Shown here: one piece after another, positions 1 through 8,872 of the stretch | How the letters are laid out: the number at the start of each line of letters is the position of its first letter | Position numbering within the stretch: position 1 is the first letter of the stretch | Notes under the pieces: generated by a model | Database searches by the model: none | What the model was told of the DNA's origin: nothing | What the model saw: only the letters and a program-made list of their open reading frames with translations | Made by a program: the position numbers and the translations under genes | Assembly: GCA_945893145.1 (NCBI GenBank) | Contig: CAMDDZ010000009.1 | Span: forward strand, 31,481 to 95,480 | Origin: Rhodoplanes serenus | Lineage (GTDB): Bacteria > Pseudomonadota > Alphaproteobacteria > Rhizobiales > Xanthobacteraceae | Reading direction: 5' to 3' | Length of the DNA: 64,000 nt

Positions 1-157
1 CACGGGCCGCCGTCACGCGCGTTTCGGCAGCCGCCGTACCGGTTTCAACGATTGCCAACCCTTCCGGGAGCGGTTCAGCACGAAGCGGCAGAAAAGCCGC
101 CCAAAGGCACAGCAAGATGATTGCCGCCGCCAAACGTGTCGGGGACGAGCGAATCAT
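1..157 (-). CDS. Secreted hypothetical protein, C-terminal part outside window
   Basis: An ATG at 157 opens a frame that runs off the left edge after about 52 codons, so only the N-terminus is visible. Residues 8-27 are hydrophobic (LAAAIILLCLWAAFLPLRA) after a short basic start, a typical Sec signal peptide with a likely cut after LRA. The ATG overlaps the TGA of the preceding gene as ATGA, so the two are probably translationally coupled. No function can be assigned from the visible part. Confidence 0.6.
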   Translation of the reverse strand, partial: MIRSSPTRLAAAIILLCLWAAFLPLRAEPLPEGLAIVETGTAAAETRVTAAR

Positions 158-873
158 TTCTTGCTCTCGATTCGAATCGTCGGATGCACGAATGCAGCGA
201 ACTTGATCTCGGCGGAACCTTCCTGCACCTCCCCGCCAGCCTGGAAGGTGATGGCATAGAGGCTATCGAGCGGCCCAGTCGATGGCTGCGCTACGAACTC
301 CCGCTCCACGCTTGCCAAGGTTGGACCGGACGGGATGAGGTTGGGAAGATCGAATTGATACGTGCCTCCCTTCTTGATCGACACAACCCGGCCTTCGGGA
401 AACTGCACAGTGATGAACGGAAGATCCTTATTGCTTTGATTGCCCTTGGGCCACCAATCGACGCTGAGATTGAGCGATCCGGTGTGGCCCTTCGGCAAAT
501 ACATGTACAGAGTGTAGCTCACGCGGTCCTTGCGCATGAGGAACGAGCCCGCGGTGAGCGCTCCGACTTCGCCAGCTCGCTGCTTCTGGAGAAGCTCGTC
601 GAACGCGCCGGAGAGCTTGTCCTTCGGCTTCGCCAACTCTGACTTTACGGCTGTAACGAAACTCTCGACGAACCGCGGATCGTTGGCGACGAATTCGCTA
701 ATTTGCCAGTAAAGCAGAGGCTTCAAAGCATATCCGACGGCAGCACCGAAGACCGTCGTAATGGCGACAAACGCGCCGGCAATCGTGCCAATTTTGGTAA
801 TGTGGTTCGGCAGATTGGCGAACAGGCTCGCGGTGCGTGAAGGTTGCGGGCCCCCGGAAGAATCTGGCTGCAT
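154..873 (-). CDS. Membrane-anchored hypothetical protein
   Basis: About 239 residues with one clear membrane segment near residues 24-45 (IGTIAGAFVAITTVFGAAVGYAL) after a polar N-terminus, followed by a helical stretch and a beta-rich soluble part. The rest would lie in the periplasm or cytoplasm depending on orientation. I chose the ATG at 873; a TTG at 894 would add seven residues. It is coupled by an ATGA overlap to the signal-peptide gene at the left edge, which suggests a two-gene envelope unit. Base composition is less GC-rich than the genes further right. I recognise no family. Confidence 0.6.
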   Translation of the reverse strand: MQPDSSGGPQPSRTASLFANLPNHITKIGTIAGAFVAITTVFGAAVGYALKPLLYWQISEFVANDPRFVESFVTAVKSELAKPKDKLSGAFDELLQKQRAGEVGALTAGSFLMRKDRVSYTLYMYLPKGHTGSLNLSVDWWPKGNQSNKDLPFITVQFPEGRVVSIKKGGTYQFDLPNLIPSGPTLASVEREFVAQPSTGPLDSLYAITFQAGGEVQEGSAEIKFAAFVHPTIRIESKK

Positions 874-1049
874 CGTCAAAATTCTCGTTGTCAAAGACGC
901 TTCGGAACGATCTCGATTACAATCGCCACACGTATGGTTGGCAAGGGCCCTACTGGTCCAAATGACCGCATCGGCAGCGGCTAATCAAAGCATGGCGGTC
1001 AGATAAAGACATCACGCTGAGGCCATCAAGAAAAACGGACAAAGACACG

Positions 1050-1676
1050 ATGAGCACCGCCATCCTCCACCCCGACGGCCTTCTCCGCTGTCCCTGGCCC
1101 GAAGTCGGCAACACGGTCTACGTGGACTACCACGACACCGAATGGGGCGTGCCGGAATACGACGACCGCGCGCTCTACGAGAAGCTGGTGCTCGACGGCT
1201 TCCAGGCCGGCCTGTCGTGGATCACCATCCTGCGCAAGCGCGACAACTTTCGCCGCGCCTTCGACGGCTTCAAGCCGGAGAAGATCGCGCGCTACGACGC
1301 GCGCAAGAAGGCGAAGCTGATGCAGGACGCCGGCATCGTGCGTAATCGCCTCAAGGTCGAAGGCGCCGTGCTGTCAGCGCGCGCTTACTTGGAGATTATG
1401 GAAAAGGGCCCCGGCTTTTCGGCATTGCTATGGGGCTATCTCGACGGCAAGCCGAAGATCAACCACTTCCGCAGCACTAAGCAGGTGCCGCCCCAAACCG
1501 CGTTGTCGCAGAAAGTATCCAAGGATTTGGCCGAGCGTGGTTTCAAATTCGTGGGGCCAACCATTGTCTACGCGTTTATGCAGGCGGTCGGCATGGTCAA
1601 CGACCATCTGGTGACGTGCCATTGCCACAAGCGCCTAGCTGACAAGTACTTGGCTGATATGGCCACACGCAAATAA
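1050..1676 (+). CDS. tag: DNA-3-methyladenine glycosylase I (Tag)
   Basis: Base-excision repair enzyme that removes 3-methyladenine from alkylated DNA. The 208-residue product has the family hallmarks: the N-terminal CPWP followed by YHDTEWGVP, the conserved block GLSWITILRKRDNFR, and the C-terminal DHLVTCHCH that supplies the remaining zinc ligands (His and Cys), as in E. coli Tag (family knowledge). Length is slightly above the usual 185-195 residues because of a short N-terminal extension. It is monocistronic, with about 155 bp of non-coding sequence upstream. Confidence 0.95.
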   Translation: MSTAILHPDGLLRCPWPEVGNTVYVDYHDTEWGVPEYDDRALYEKLVLDGFQAGLSWITILRKRDNFRRAFDGFKPEKIARYDARKKAKLMQDAGIVRNRLKVEGAVLSARAYLEIMEKGPGFSALLWGYLDGKPKINHFRSTKQVPPQTALSQKVSKDLAERGFKFVGPTIVYAFMQAVGMVNDHLVTCHCHKRLADKYLADMATRK

Positions 1677-1834
1677 CACCCATCAGACCAAAACTTTTTC
1701 CAACAGGCGATTGAGGGCATCCGAGCCGCCTGGAGTTATGGAGGTCATGCGCGGCGCAACACCTAAGCAACTTTAATCATTCGGTTCGTTTGCGTGAAAG
1801 TTCTATCGGGCACAACCTCTGCAGGAGGGTGCCC

Positions 1835-1996
1835 ATGAAGCTGATCCGCAATTTTATCCGCAACAAAGACGGCGCGACCGCGATTGAGTACGGCCTCATC
1901 TGCGCTGGCATAGGGCTTCTGATCCTAGCCGCTCTTCACACGACTGGAGAAAAGCTGGTCGCTCTGCTGACCCAGCTGCTGACTGCGTTTGGTTGA
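1835..1996 (+). CDS. Flp family type IVb pilin
   Basis: A 53-residue Flp/Fap pilin, the structural subunit of Tad-type pili. The leader MKLIRNFIRNKDGATAIEYG contains the usual leader followed by the conserved processed region (ATAIEYGLI) with Glu at +5 and the adjacent Tyr, then a hydrophobic helix (LICAGIGLLILAAL). I chose the ATG at 1835 rather than a start upstream because AGGAGG sits 7 bases before it. A hairpin terminator follows at once, so this is a one-gene unit. No cpa/tad assembly genes are within this window, so secretion machinery must be encoded elsewhere. Confidence 0.9.
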   Translation: MKLIRNFIRNKDGATAIEYGLICAGIGLLILAALHTTGEKLVALLTQLLTAFG

Positions 1997-2003
1997 TGGG
2001 TGA

Positions 2004-2028
2004 GTTGGCATTCATGCCAACCCCCTTT
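2004..2028 (+). terminator. Rho-independent terminator after the pilin gene
   Basis: Perfect 8-bp arms GTTGGCAT and ATGCCAAC separated by two bases, followed by CCCCCTTTG, beginning 8 bp after the pilin stop. The T run is short, so efficiency is uncertain. Confidence 0.6.
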
Positions 2029-2114
2029 GTTCATCAACCCCGATCGCATCGAAGATTTTTGAAGTCTTCGAAGCGTTGAGCGTTCAGCTTTGAGCGTTCA
2101 GATCGCGCGATCGG

Positions 2115-2426
2115 CTATTTCTTGATGGCGAAGCTTTCGAGCTTCTTGCCCTTCTTGATCTCGGCCGTGAGCCAGCGGGGCTTAAGCCCGCGACCGCTCC
2201 AGGTCTCGCCCTTCGGGCCACGGAACTTCGGCGCCACCTTCTTGCCCTTCAAACCGTGGCTTTTGCCGGGCGGCCGGCCACGGCGCTTGGCAGGCGCAGC
2301 ACCGGTCAGCCGCGATAATTGCTGCTGCAATTCAGATGCGCGCGAGCTGAGAGCTTTGGCAATGTCGTCGCGCAGTTTGAAAAGCGCTTCGACGGACATA
2401 GAGGCGAATTTCGACGGACGGGCCAT
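2115..2426 (-). CDS. H-NS family nucleoid-associated protein
   Basis: A 103-residue small basic protein with an N-terminal coiled-coil-like oligomerisation helix (residues 8-40) and a C-terminal H-NS DNA-binding motif TWSGRGLKPRWL preceded by RRGRPPGK, an AT-hook-like linker. Proteins of this type (HvrA/H-NS) bind AT-rich DNA and silence or modulate genes; this is family knowledge. GGAGC lies about 6 bases before the ATG. It stands alone, transcribed towards the pilin gene. Confidence 0.93.
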   Translation of the reverse strand: MARPSKFASMSVEALFKLRDDIAKALSSRASELQQQLSRLTGAAPAKRRGRPPGKSHGLKGKKVAPKFRGPKGETWSGRGLKPRWLTAEIKKGKKLESFAIKK

Positions 2427-2848
2427 AATTGCTCCAATAATTAATCAGGGGAGCGCGTTGAATAGCCATCATTCAATTGAAATGCAAAACACGCCCAGGT
2501 GGTATGCGACGCAGCTACGCTGCGGCTAGAAAAAGCCCATCAGCAATATCAAGCCGACGCAGATTGAAATAACGGTGGTGACAATACGCATTTTCGCAAC
2601 CAGCTTTGCAAAGCTACGGACGGTGAACGAGGCCCTTCCAATTTTTGGTGCCGCTGCGGAAGGTTTCGCTGCCAGTCCTGCCTAGTAAGACGTTGGTGTC
2701 CGGCGTATCTAAGGCACAGCTAACACGCACTCTCCGAAACGTGACGCATTTCCATGCACCCTGACGTCCTCCCGAGATTTCGCGAGTCCTTTGAAATAAC
2801 GTGCCACCGCCACGACGCCTGTTCCGCGCACGCCGGTAGGAGATAGCC
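2427..2848. other. Intergenic region, 422 bp
   Basis: No conventional gene is evident. The left part is comparatively AT-rich and must carry the H-NS promoter; the right part must carry the promoter of the HD-domain gene. Long open frames on the minus strand here are extensions of antisense frames of the HD gene. One 21-codon hydrophobic frame is listed separately at low confidence. Confidence 0.6.
2526..2591 (-). CDS. Possible 21-residue membrane microprotein
   Basis: An ATG-to-TAG frame whose product MRIVTTVISICVGLILLMGFF would be a single membrane helix. It sits in the long H-NS/HD intergenic region. There is no good Shine-Dalgarno sequence before the ATG, and the frame stays open upstream, so it may be chance; the hydrophobic composition is the only support. 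Confidence 0.2.
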   Translation of the reverse strand: MRIVTTVISICVGLILLMGFF

Positions 2849-3472
2849 GTGGCACGCAAGCCAACCCGGCGCGCGGATGCGGGCTCGGCGCGCGCCTGGC
2901 AGCGCATGCTGTCCGGCCGCCGCCTCGATCTGCTCGATCCGTCGGCGCTCGACGTCGAGCTTGAAGACATCGCGCACGGGCTCGCGCGTGTGGCACGCTG
3001 GAACGGCCAGACGATCGGCGCGCACATTTTCTCGGTGGCGCAACACACGCTGCTGGTGGAGACGGTGGCGCGCGCGCGTTCGCCGGGGCTCGGGCCCCAG
3101 GAACGCCTGATCGTTCTGCTGCACGACGCGCCCGAATACGTCATCGGCGACATGATCTCGCCGTTCAAGGCGGTGATCGGCGGCTCCTATAAAGTCGTCG
3201 AGGCGCGGCTCCTGGCCGCCATCCACCTGCGCTTTGGGCTGCCGGCGAAACGCTCCGAGGATATCGAACGGCTGCTCAAGGCCGCCGACCGCGGCGCGGC
3301 CTATCTCGAAGCCACACACCTTGCGGGCTTCAGCGACGCCGAGGCCAGGCGTTTTTTTGGGCCGCCGCCGGCGCTCTCGCCCACGGTGCAGCGCGATTAT
3401 CTGACGCCCTGGCCCGCCGAATTGGCGGAGAAGCGCTTCCTCGAACGCATCACCAAGCTCGTCAGCGATTGA
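2849..3472 (+). CDS. HD-domain phosphohydrolase (YfbR-like)
   Basis: A 207-residue HD-superfamily enzyme. The metal-binding pattern is His66, His92-Asp93 (LLHDAPEYVIGD) and Asp147, the arrangement of YfbR-type 5'-nucleotidases that hydrolyse deoxynucleoside monophosphates (family knowledge; the substrate here is inferred). Translation most likely starts at the GTG at 2849, with GGTAGGAG just upstream. It is followed after 75 bp by a tyrosine-phosphatase gene and then the NAD regulator, all on the same strand, and the three probably form one unit. Confidence 0.85.
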   Translation: MARKPTRRADAGSARAWQRMLSGRRLDLLDPSALDVELEDIAHGLARVARWNGQTIGAHIFSVAQHTLLVETVARARSPGLGPQERLIVLLHDAPEYVIGDMISPFKAVIGGSYKVVEARLLAAIHLRFGLPAKRSEDIERLLKAADRGAAYLEATHLAGFSDAEARRFFGPPPALSPTVQRDYLTPWPAELAEKRFLERITKLVSD

Positions 3473-3547
3473 CGCCGGAATTCCGGCCATCTTTGGGTGC
3501 TACAGCTTGGCTCGCTATGATGGCTGCGTGATTCTGGACTGCATGGA

Positions 3548-4054
3548 ATGATCCACGTCTGCTCGCTCGCACGATTGCACGACACCGTCGATGAGACGGG
3601 CGCGCGCCACGTCGTCACGCTGTTGCGCGAGACGCATCTGGTGGAGCGTCCGCGGCCGATCGCGGAAGGCAATCACCTGATCCTCAGCATGGACGACATC
3701 AGCGCGCCGATGGACGGCTATGCGCATCCGCTCGAGGAGCACGTCGTGCGACTGATCGGCTTCGTGCAGGTGTGGGACCGCAAGACGCCTCTGGTGATGC
3801 ACTGCTACGCCGGAATCAGCCGCTCGACCGCGGCAGCGTTCGTCGCCGCCTGCGCGCTCAACCCCAAACGCAGCGAACAGGCTATCGCGCAGGCCATCCG
3901 CGACGGCTCGGCCACCGCGACACCAAACGTTCGCATCGTGACGCTCGCCGATCAGATTCTCGGCCGTGGCGGGCGCATGGTCGGCGCCATCGCGGCAATC
4001 GGCCCGGGCCGCCCCGCGTACGAGGGCGATCCGCTGCGGCTCGATTTAGAATAG
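3548..4054 (+). CDS. Tyrosine phosphatase family protein
   Basis: A 168-residue protein with the cysteine-phosphatase loop HCYAGISRS: catalytic Cys86 and Arg92 in a CX5R motif, with the preceding His85. An upstream Asp in the SMDDIS stretch could act as the general acid. This matches the predicted protein-tyrosine/dual-specificity phosphatases common in Hyphomicrobiales. The physiological substrate is unknown. The stop lies 5 bp before the start of the NAD regulator gene, which argues for co-transcription. Confidence 0.85.
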   Translation: MIHVCSLARLHDTVDETGARHVVTLLRETHLVERPRPIAEGNHLILSMDDISAPMDGYAHPLEEHVVRLIGFVQVWDRKTPLVMHCYAGISRSTAAAFVAACALNPKRSEQAIAQAIRDGSATATPNVRIVTLADQILGRGGRMVGAIAAIGPGRPAYEGDPLRLDLE

Positions 4055-4059
4055 ACCCA

Positions 4060-5031
4060 ATGGCCGAGACGCCCCTCACCCCGATCGAGGTCGGCCTGAC
4101 CGCCGCGATCGTCGCGGTCGAGGCCGAAGAGCCGCATATCCTGGTGGCGGCAGACCCGAAAAGCGACACCCGCGCCGGCCTGCCGTTCGGTCCGTTCGAT
4201 CCGCTTGCGCACCGAACCTTCGAGATCGGCCTGCGCGCCTGGGTGGCGGCGCAGACTGCGATTAACGTCGGCTACGTCGAACAGCTCTACACCTTCGGCG
4301 ACCGCGGCCGGCACGCGCGGCCGGGCGACACCGGCGCGCACATGATTTCGGTCGGCTATCTGGCGCTTACTCGGATGTCGGACAATGCCGCGGCGTTGCG
4401 CGCGGCCGCCGCGGGCTTCGAGCCGTGGTACCAGTACTTTCCTTGGGAGGATTGGCGCGCCGGACGGCCCGATATCCTCGACGCCATCGTGCCGCCGCTC
4501 GAACAATGGGCGCGCGGCGGACGCGACGATCCGGCGCGGTCGCCCGGCCGCCGCGAACGGCTGCGGCGTTGCTTCGGCGTCGGCGGTTCACCGTGGGACG
4601 AAGAAAAGGTGCTCGACCGCTACGAACTTCTCTACGCGGCCGGCCTGGTCGAGGAGGCGCGGCGCGATGGCCGCGAGGCCTTCCGCGCCAAAATCCCACC
4701 GCTCGGCGAGCCGATGCGCCTCGACCATCGCCGCATTCTGGCAACCGCCATCGCCCGGCTGCGCGCCAAGCTGAAGTACCGGCCGGTGGTGTTCGAGCTG
4801 ATGCCGGACGAATTCACGCTCACCGCGCTGCAGCGCACCGTCGAGGCCATTTCGGGCCGCCATCTGCACAAACAGAATTTCCGCCGGCTGGTCGAAACCG
4901 CAGCGCTGGTCGAGCCGACCGGCGAGACCTCGACCACAACTGGCGGCCGGCCAGCGGCATTGTTCCGGTTCCGCCGCGAGGTCATGCAGGAGCGCCCTGC
5001 CCCCGGTTTACGGCTCGGCGGGCGCTCATAA
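4060..5031 (+). CDS. NadQ/NrtR-type regulator of NAD biosynthesis
   Basis: A 323-residue protein with an N-terminal Nudix-like sensor domain (about residues 10-170; YVEQLYTFGD and ISVGYLAL match NrtR-type Nudix domains) and a C-terminal winged helix (about 245-320; FTLTALQRTVEAI ... NFRRLVETAALVEPTG ... GGRPAALFRF). The catalytic Nudix-box glutamates are not present in the expected REx2EE arrangement, so the domain should bind a ligand rather than hydrolyse it. Proteins of this layout repress NAD genes. nadA and nadC lie 8 kb away behind a palindrome. The start at 4060, 5 bp after the phosphatase, fits the domain start; the frame is open further upstream, but only through the phosphatase gene. 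Confidence 0.75.
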   Translation: MAETPLTPIEVGLTAAIVAVEAEEPHILVAADPKSDTRAGLPFGPFDPLAHRTFEIGLRAWVAAQTAINVGYVEQLYTFGDRGRHARPGDTGAHMISVGYLALTRMSDNAAALRAAAAGFEPWYQYFPWEDWRAGRPDILDAIVPPLEQWARGGRDDPARSPGRRERLRRCFGVGGSPWDEEKVLDRYELLYAAGLVEEARRDGREAFRAKIPPLGEPMRLDHRRILATAIARLRAKLKYRPVVFELMPDEFTLTALQRTVEAISGRHLHKQNFRRLVETAALVEPTGETSTTTGGRPAALFRFRREVMQERPAPGLRLGGRS

Positions 5032-5113
5032 CAGCCATTCCCCCCGTCACTGTCCGCGACTACCATGGGGTGCCAAATCAGGTGCCAAATCGCGGACCAA
5101 GTCGGGGGCGACT

Positions 5114-8083
5114 GTGGAATTCCTGCTGATCGTCGGATGCTTGGTCCTGTTCGCCGTGATCCTGAAAAGGCTCAACACGACGCGCAATGACGAGCATCGA
5201 TATGTTCGGGCACTCGACAACCTCAACGAAACCCTGGAGCGGCTGTCGAGGCAGGTTGCCGCGCTGAGCCGCGGCGCGGCCCCCGACGTTGCCGCGCCTG
5301 CCGCCACTGCGCCTGAGCCGCCGCCCGCGCCAGCCGCATCGCCGGAACCACAGCAACCGCCTGCGTCGGCGGGCTATCGGATCGAAACCGTCCGCACGGG
5401 CGGCTACAGCACACCGAAGGTAACTGCGCGCGTGGCCGAGCCCGAGGTCCTGCCGGGCGCAGCCCCGGAGCCACCCAAGGCGCCGCCGCCCCTGCCTGAG
5501 TCGATCCCGGCAACGATTGCCGAGCCGATGCAGTCACGGGCCGGCGTGGAAACACCGCCACCGCTGCCGTCAGAAACACCGCCACCGCTGCCGCCAAGAG
5601 AATCGTCGAGCGAGCCGTCCAGCGCGCCGCCAAAAGAACCACCGAGCCAACCGCCGGGCGACGCGGCCGCGCCTCCGCCGGCCTCCGCGAGTCCCGATTT
5701 CGGCGACTTCGAAAAGCGCTTCGGCACCCAGTGGGTGGTGTGGGTTGGCGGCGTTGCGCTCGCGCTCGGCGGCATTTTCCTGGTGAAGTATTCGATCGAG
5801 CAAGGGCTGTTCGGCCCCGGCCTGCGCGTCCTGTTCGGCGCCATCCTGGCCCTCGTTCTGGTCGGCATCGGCGAGCTAGCGCGGCGGCGCGAGATCGTCG
5901 CCGGCTTCGACCAACTGCCGAACAAGGCGCATATCCCGAGCATCCTGACCGCGGCTGGCACGACCTGCGCCTATGCCGACGTCTGGGCCGCTTACGCGCT
6001 CTACAATTTCCTGACGCCGGGCGTGGCCTTCATGCTGCTCGGCATCGTGGCGCTGGCGACGCTCGCGGCGGCGCTGCGGCACGGACCGGCGCTCGGCGGG
6101 CTCGGCCTGGTTGGCGCCTACGTCACGCCGCTGCTCGTCGCCTCTGCCGAGCCGAGCTACTGGGCGCTCTATGTCTATCTCACCGTCGTGACGGCCGCCG
6201 CCTATGCGCTGGCCCGCATCCGCATGTGGCGCTGGCTCGCCATCACGGCCGCCACCTTTGCGATCGCTTGGATGTTCATCGGCATGGCAGACCCGCGCGG
6301 CGGTTCGCTCCATGCGCACGTGTTCTTTGCGGTGGCGGGCTTCGCGCTCGCAGCCTTTTTCCTGGTCGCCGGCTTTCTCAAAGGACCGCCAGCCGAGCGC
6401 GGCCGCGTCGATACGGTGTCATGGGGCGTGCTGACCGGATATTTGTTCGGCACTTTCATGCTGGTGATGGCAACCGCACATGCGCCGATCACATTGGCGA
6501 CCCTGTTCGTGCTGAGCGCCGCCACGGTGGCCATCGCGTGGCGCACCGAGGCCGCACTGCTCGCCATGCCGGCTGCGGCCCTGCTCTCGATCCTGGTGAT
6601 CCTGCATTGGGCCTTCGACAACTGGTTCGTGCAATTCGTCCCGCAGGCCGGTCCCTGGTCCTTGATCCTTGAGGTCAAGCTCGCCGGCCTCGACACCCAT
6701 GTGGCCTTTGCGGCCGCCATCGCAGCGCTGTTCGGCGGCGCTGGCTATCAGGTTCAGGGACGTTCCGCGCGGCCGGAGTTCGCGATGCTGTGGGCCGCCA
6801 TCGCTGTGGCCACGCCGGTGATTCTGCTGATCGCGGTCTATTACCGCGTCACGCAGTTCGACAAATCCTTTGCCTTCGCAGGCCTGGCGCTTCTGCTCGC
6901 TGCGCTATCCGCCTTTGCCGCCGAACGGCTTTGGAAACGCGACCCGCAGCCGGGCTCGGCCGCGGCGGGCGCCATCTTTGCGACTGGCGCGGTCGCCGGG
7001 CTTGCGCTCACGCTGACGTTCATCCTGGAGAAAGGCTGGCTCACCGTCGCGTTCTCGTTGATGGTGCCAGGCGTCGCCTGGATCGCCGACAAGCGCCCGC
7101 TGCCGATCCTGCGCAGGCTGTGCGGGCTCCTGGTCCTGCTGGTGCTGGCGCGCGTTTTCTGGGACCCGCGTATCGTCGGCAACGACATCGGCTCGGTGCC
7201 GATCTTCAACTGGCTGTTGTGGGGCTATGGCGTTCCGGCGCTGTCGTTCTGGCTCGGCGGACGGCTGCTGCGACGGCGCGCTGACGACAAGCCGGCGCGC
7301 ATCGTCGAGTCGGCCGCCATGCTTTTCATTGCGCTGACGGCGCTTCTCGAAATCCGCCACCTGATGAACGACGGCGACATCTACCGCCCCGTGGTCCGGC
7401 TTGGCGAACTCGGCCTGCAGGTCTCGACCGCGCTCGCCATGGCGATCGGCGACGAGCACGTGCGGGCGCGCACCGGAAGCATCATCTACGATTGGGCGGC
7501 GCGCATCTTCGCGGCGCTCGCCTTCCTCGGCATCTTTGTCATCCTGACCAGCCAGAACCCGATGGTGACCGGCGATTCGGTCGGCGGCCCGTTCCTCAAC
7601 CACGTGCTGCTCGCCTACGGCATCCCGGCCCTGATGCTCGGTATCCTGGCGCGCGTCATCAAGACCACGCGGCCCAAGGCCTACTACGTGTTCGCCGCCG
7701 TGAGCGCGATTGTCATGATGCTGGCGTATCTGACGCTCGAGGTGCGCACGCTATTTCAGGGCGAAGTGCTGTGGCGTCCGCTCATGAGCGACGCCGAGGA
7801 CTACACCTATTCGGCGGTCTGGCTCGCCTTCGGCGTGGTGCTGTTGATCGCGGGCATCCTGCTCAAATCGCAGCCGGCGCGGCTCGCGTCGGCCGCGGTC
7901 GTGATGCTGACCATCGCCAAGGTGTTCCTCCACGACCTCGCCGGCGTGCAGGGCATCTTCCGCGCCCTGTCGTTCATTGGGCTCGGGTTGGTCCTGATGA
8001 GCATCGGCTGGCTCTACCAGCGCCTCTTGTTCCCATCACGCCCAAGACCGGCAAGCCCAAGCGCGGCCGCGACGGCGCCGTAG
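5114..8083 (+). CDS. DUF2339 large multi-pass membrane protein
   Basis: A 989-residue integral membrane protein. It opens with a single membrane helix (EFLLIVGCLVLFAVIL), then a coiled segment (about 25-55), a proline/alanine-rich linker to about residue 190 with repeated TPPPLP units, and then the entry motif FGTQWVVWVGGVALALGGIFLVKYSIEQ typical of DUF2339, followed by more than 20 hydrophobic helices to the C-terminus. The start is GTG with GGGGGCG upstream. Function is unknown for the family. It ends 3 bp before the thioesterase fusion gene, so the two are probably co-transcribed. Confidence 0.9.
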   Translation: MEFLLIVGCLVLFAVILKRLNTTRNDEHRYVRALDNLNETLERLSRQVAALSRGAAPDVAAPAATAPEPPPAPAASPEPQQPPASAGYRIETVRTGGYSTPKVTARVAEPEVLPGAAPEPPKAPPPLPESIPATIAEPMQSRAGVETPPPLPSETPPPLPPRESSSEPSSAPPKEPPSQPPGDAAAPPPASASPDFGDFEKRFGTQWVVWVGGVALALGGIFLVKYSIEQGLFGPGLRVLFGAILALVLVGIGELARRREIVAGFDQLPNKAHIPSILTAAGTTCAYADVWAAYALYNFLTPGVAFMLLGIVALATLAAALRHGPALGGLGLVGAYVTPLLVASAEPSYWALYVYLTVVTAAAYALARIRMWRWLAITAATFAIAWMFIGMADPRGGSLHAHVFFAVAGFALAAFFLVAGFLKGPPAERGRVDTVSWGVLTGYLFGTFMLVMATAHAPITLATLFVLSAATVAIAWRTEAALLAMPAAALLSILVILHWAFDNWFVQFVPQAGPWSLILEVKLAGLDTHVAFAAAIAALFGGAGYQVQGRSARPEFAMLWAAIAVATPVILLIAVYYRVTQFDKSFAFAGLALLLAALSAFAAERLWKRDPQPGSAAAGAIFATGAVAGLALTLTFILEKGWLTVAFSLMVPGVAWIADKRPLPILRRLCGLLVLLVLARVFWDPRIVGNDIGSVPIFNWLLWGYGVPALSFWLGGRLLRRRADDKPARIVESAAMLFIALTALLEIRHLMNDGDIYRPVVRLGELGLQVSTALAMAIGDEHVRARTGSIIYDWAARIFAALAFLGIFVILTSQNPMVTGDSVGGPFLNHVLLAYGIPALMLGILARVIKTTRPKAYYVFAAVSAIVMMLAYLTLEVRTLFQGEVLWRPLMSDAEDYTYSAVWLAFGVVLLIAGILLKSQPARLASAAVVMLTIAKVFLHDLAGVQGIFRALSFIGLGLVLMSIGWLYQRLLFPSRPRPASPSAAATAP

Positions 8084-8086
8084 TCG

Positions 8087-8830
8087 ATGCTGGACTGGGA
8101 CGACGTTCGCACCGTGAAGGCCATCGCCGACGGCGGCTCGCTCGGCAAGGCCGCCGAGACGCTCGGCATCGACCAATCCACCGTGTTCCGCAGGCTCAGC
8201 CAGATCGAGCAGCGCGCAGGCCTGCGCCTGTTCCGGCGCAACCGCACCGGCTATGAGCCGACCCCGCAAGGCGCCGACATGGCGCGGCTCGCCGAGCGCA
8301 TGGAGCAGGACGTCGCGGCGTTCGAGCAGCGGCTGCATCAGAAGGGCGAGCCGGAGAAGACCTACAGCTACGGCGTCACGCCGCTCGACACCATCATGAG
8401 CATGGGCGGCTTGGCGTTCCTCAAAGCCATGATCGACGGCAAGCTGCCGCAGGCGCCGCTGTGCGCGACGATGGGCTTCCACATCACCGAGGCCGCTGAA
8501 GGACGCGCCGTGTTCGAAGGCCTGCCGGAGTTCCGGCACTACAATCCAATCGGCACCGTGCACGGCGGCTTCCACGCCACGCTGCTCGATTCGGCGCTCG
8601 GCTGCGCGATCTTCTCGACGCTGGCCAAGGGCGAGACCTGGACCACGCTGGAGCTGAAGCTCAACTTCGTGCGCCCGATCACCAGGGACACTGGCCGCGT
8701 GCGGGCCGAGGGTCGCGTCATCCACCGCGGGCGCACGGTCGCGACCTCAGAAGGCGACGTGCGCGACGGCGCCGGTAAGCTCTACGCTCACGCCAGCACG
8801 ACCTGCATGATTTTTCCCGCCAGGGCTTGA
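8087..8830 (+). CDS. LysR-type HTH fused to PaaI-family thioesterase
   Basis: A 247-residue protein with two parts in one uninterrupted frame. Residues 1-85 form a LysR-type winged helix-turn-helix (SLGKAAETLGIDQSTVFRRLSQIE, then LFRRNRTGYEPTPQG and the start of the linker helix). Residues 92-247 form a PaaI-like hotdog thioesterase with NPIGTVHGGFHATLLDSALGC, where the HGG and Asp168 are the expected active-site region. The usual LysR effector domain is absent. I see no internal ATG with a ribosome site that would let the thioesterase be made alone. Either an acyl-CoA-responsive regulator or a thioesterase with a vestigial HTH is possible. Confidence 0.85.
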   Translation: MLDWDDVRTVKAIADGGSLGKAAETLGIDQSTVFRRLSQIEQRAGLRLFRRNRTGYEPTPQGADMARLAERMEQDVAAFEQRLHQKGEPEKTYSYGVTPLDTIMSMGGLAFLKAMIDGKLPQAPLCATMGFHITEAAEGRAVFEGLPEFRHYNPIGTVHGGFHATLLDSALGCAIFSTLAKGETWTTLELKLNFVRPITRDTGRVRAEGRVIHRGRTVATSEGDVRDGAGKLYAHASTTCMIFPARA

Positions 8831-8872
8831 GGCCCTGGCTCGCATTCTGAGATCGGAGGAATTGCCGCCGCG

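Noticed and set aside
5731..6672. Alternative-frame ORF inside the DUF2339 gene
   Set aside because: Overlaps a clear membrane protein in another frame and reads as Arg-rich shadow sequence.
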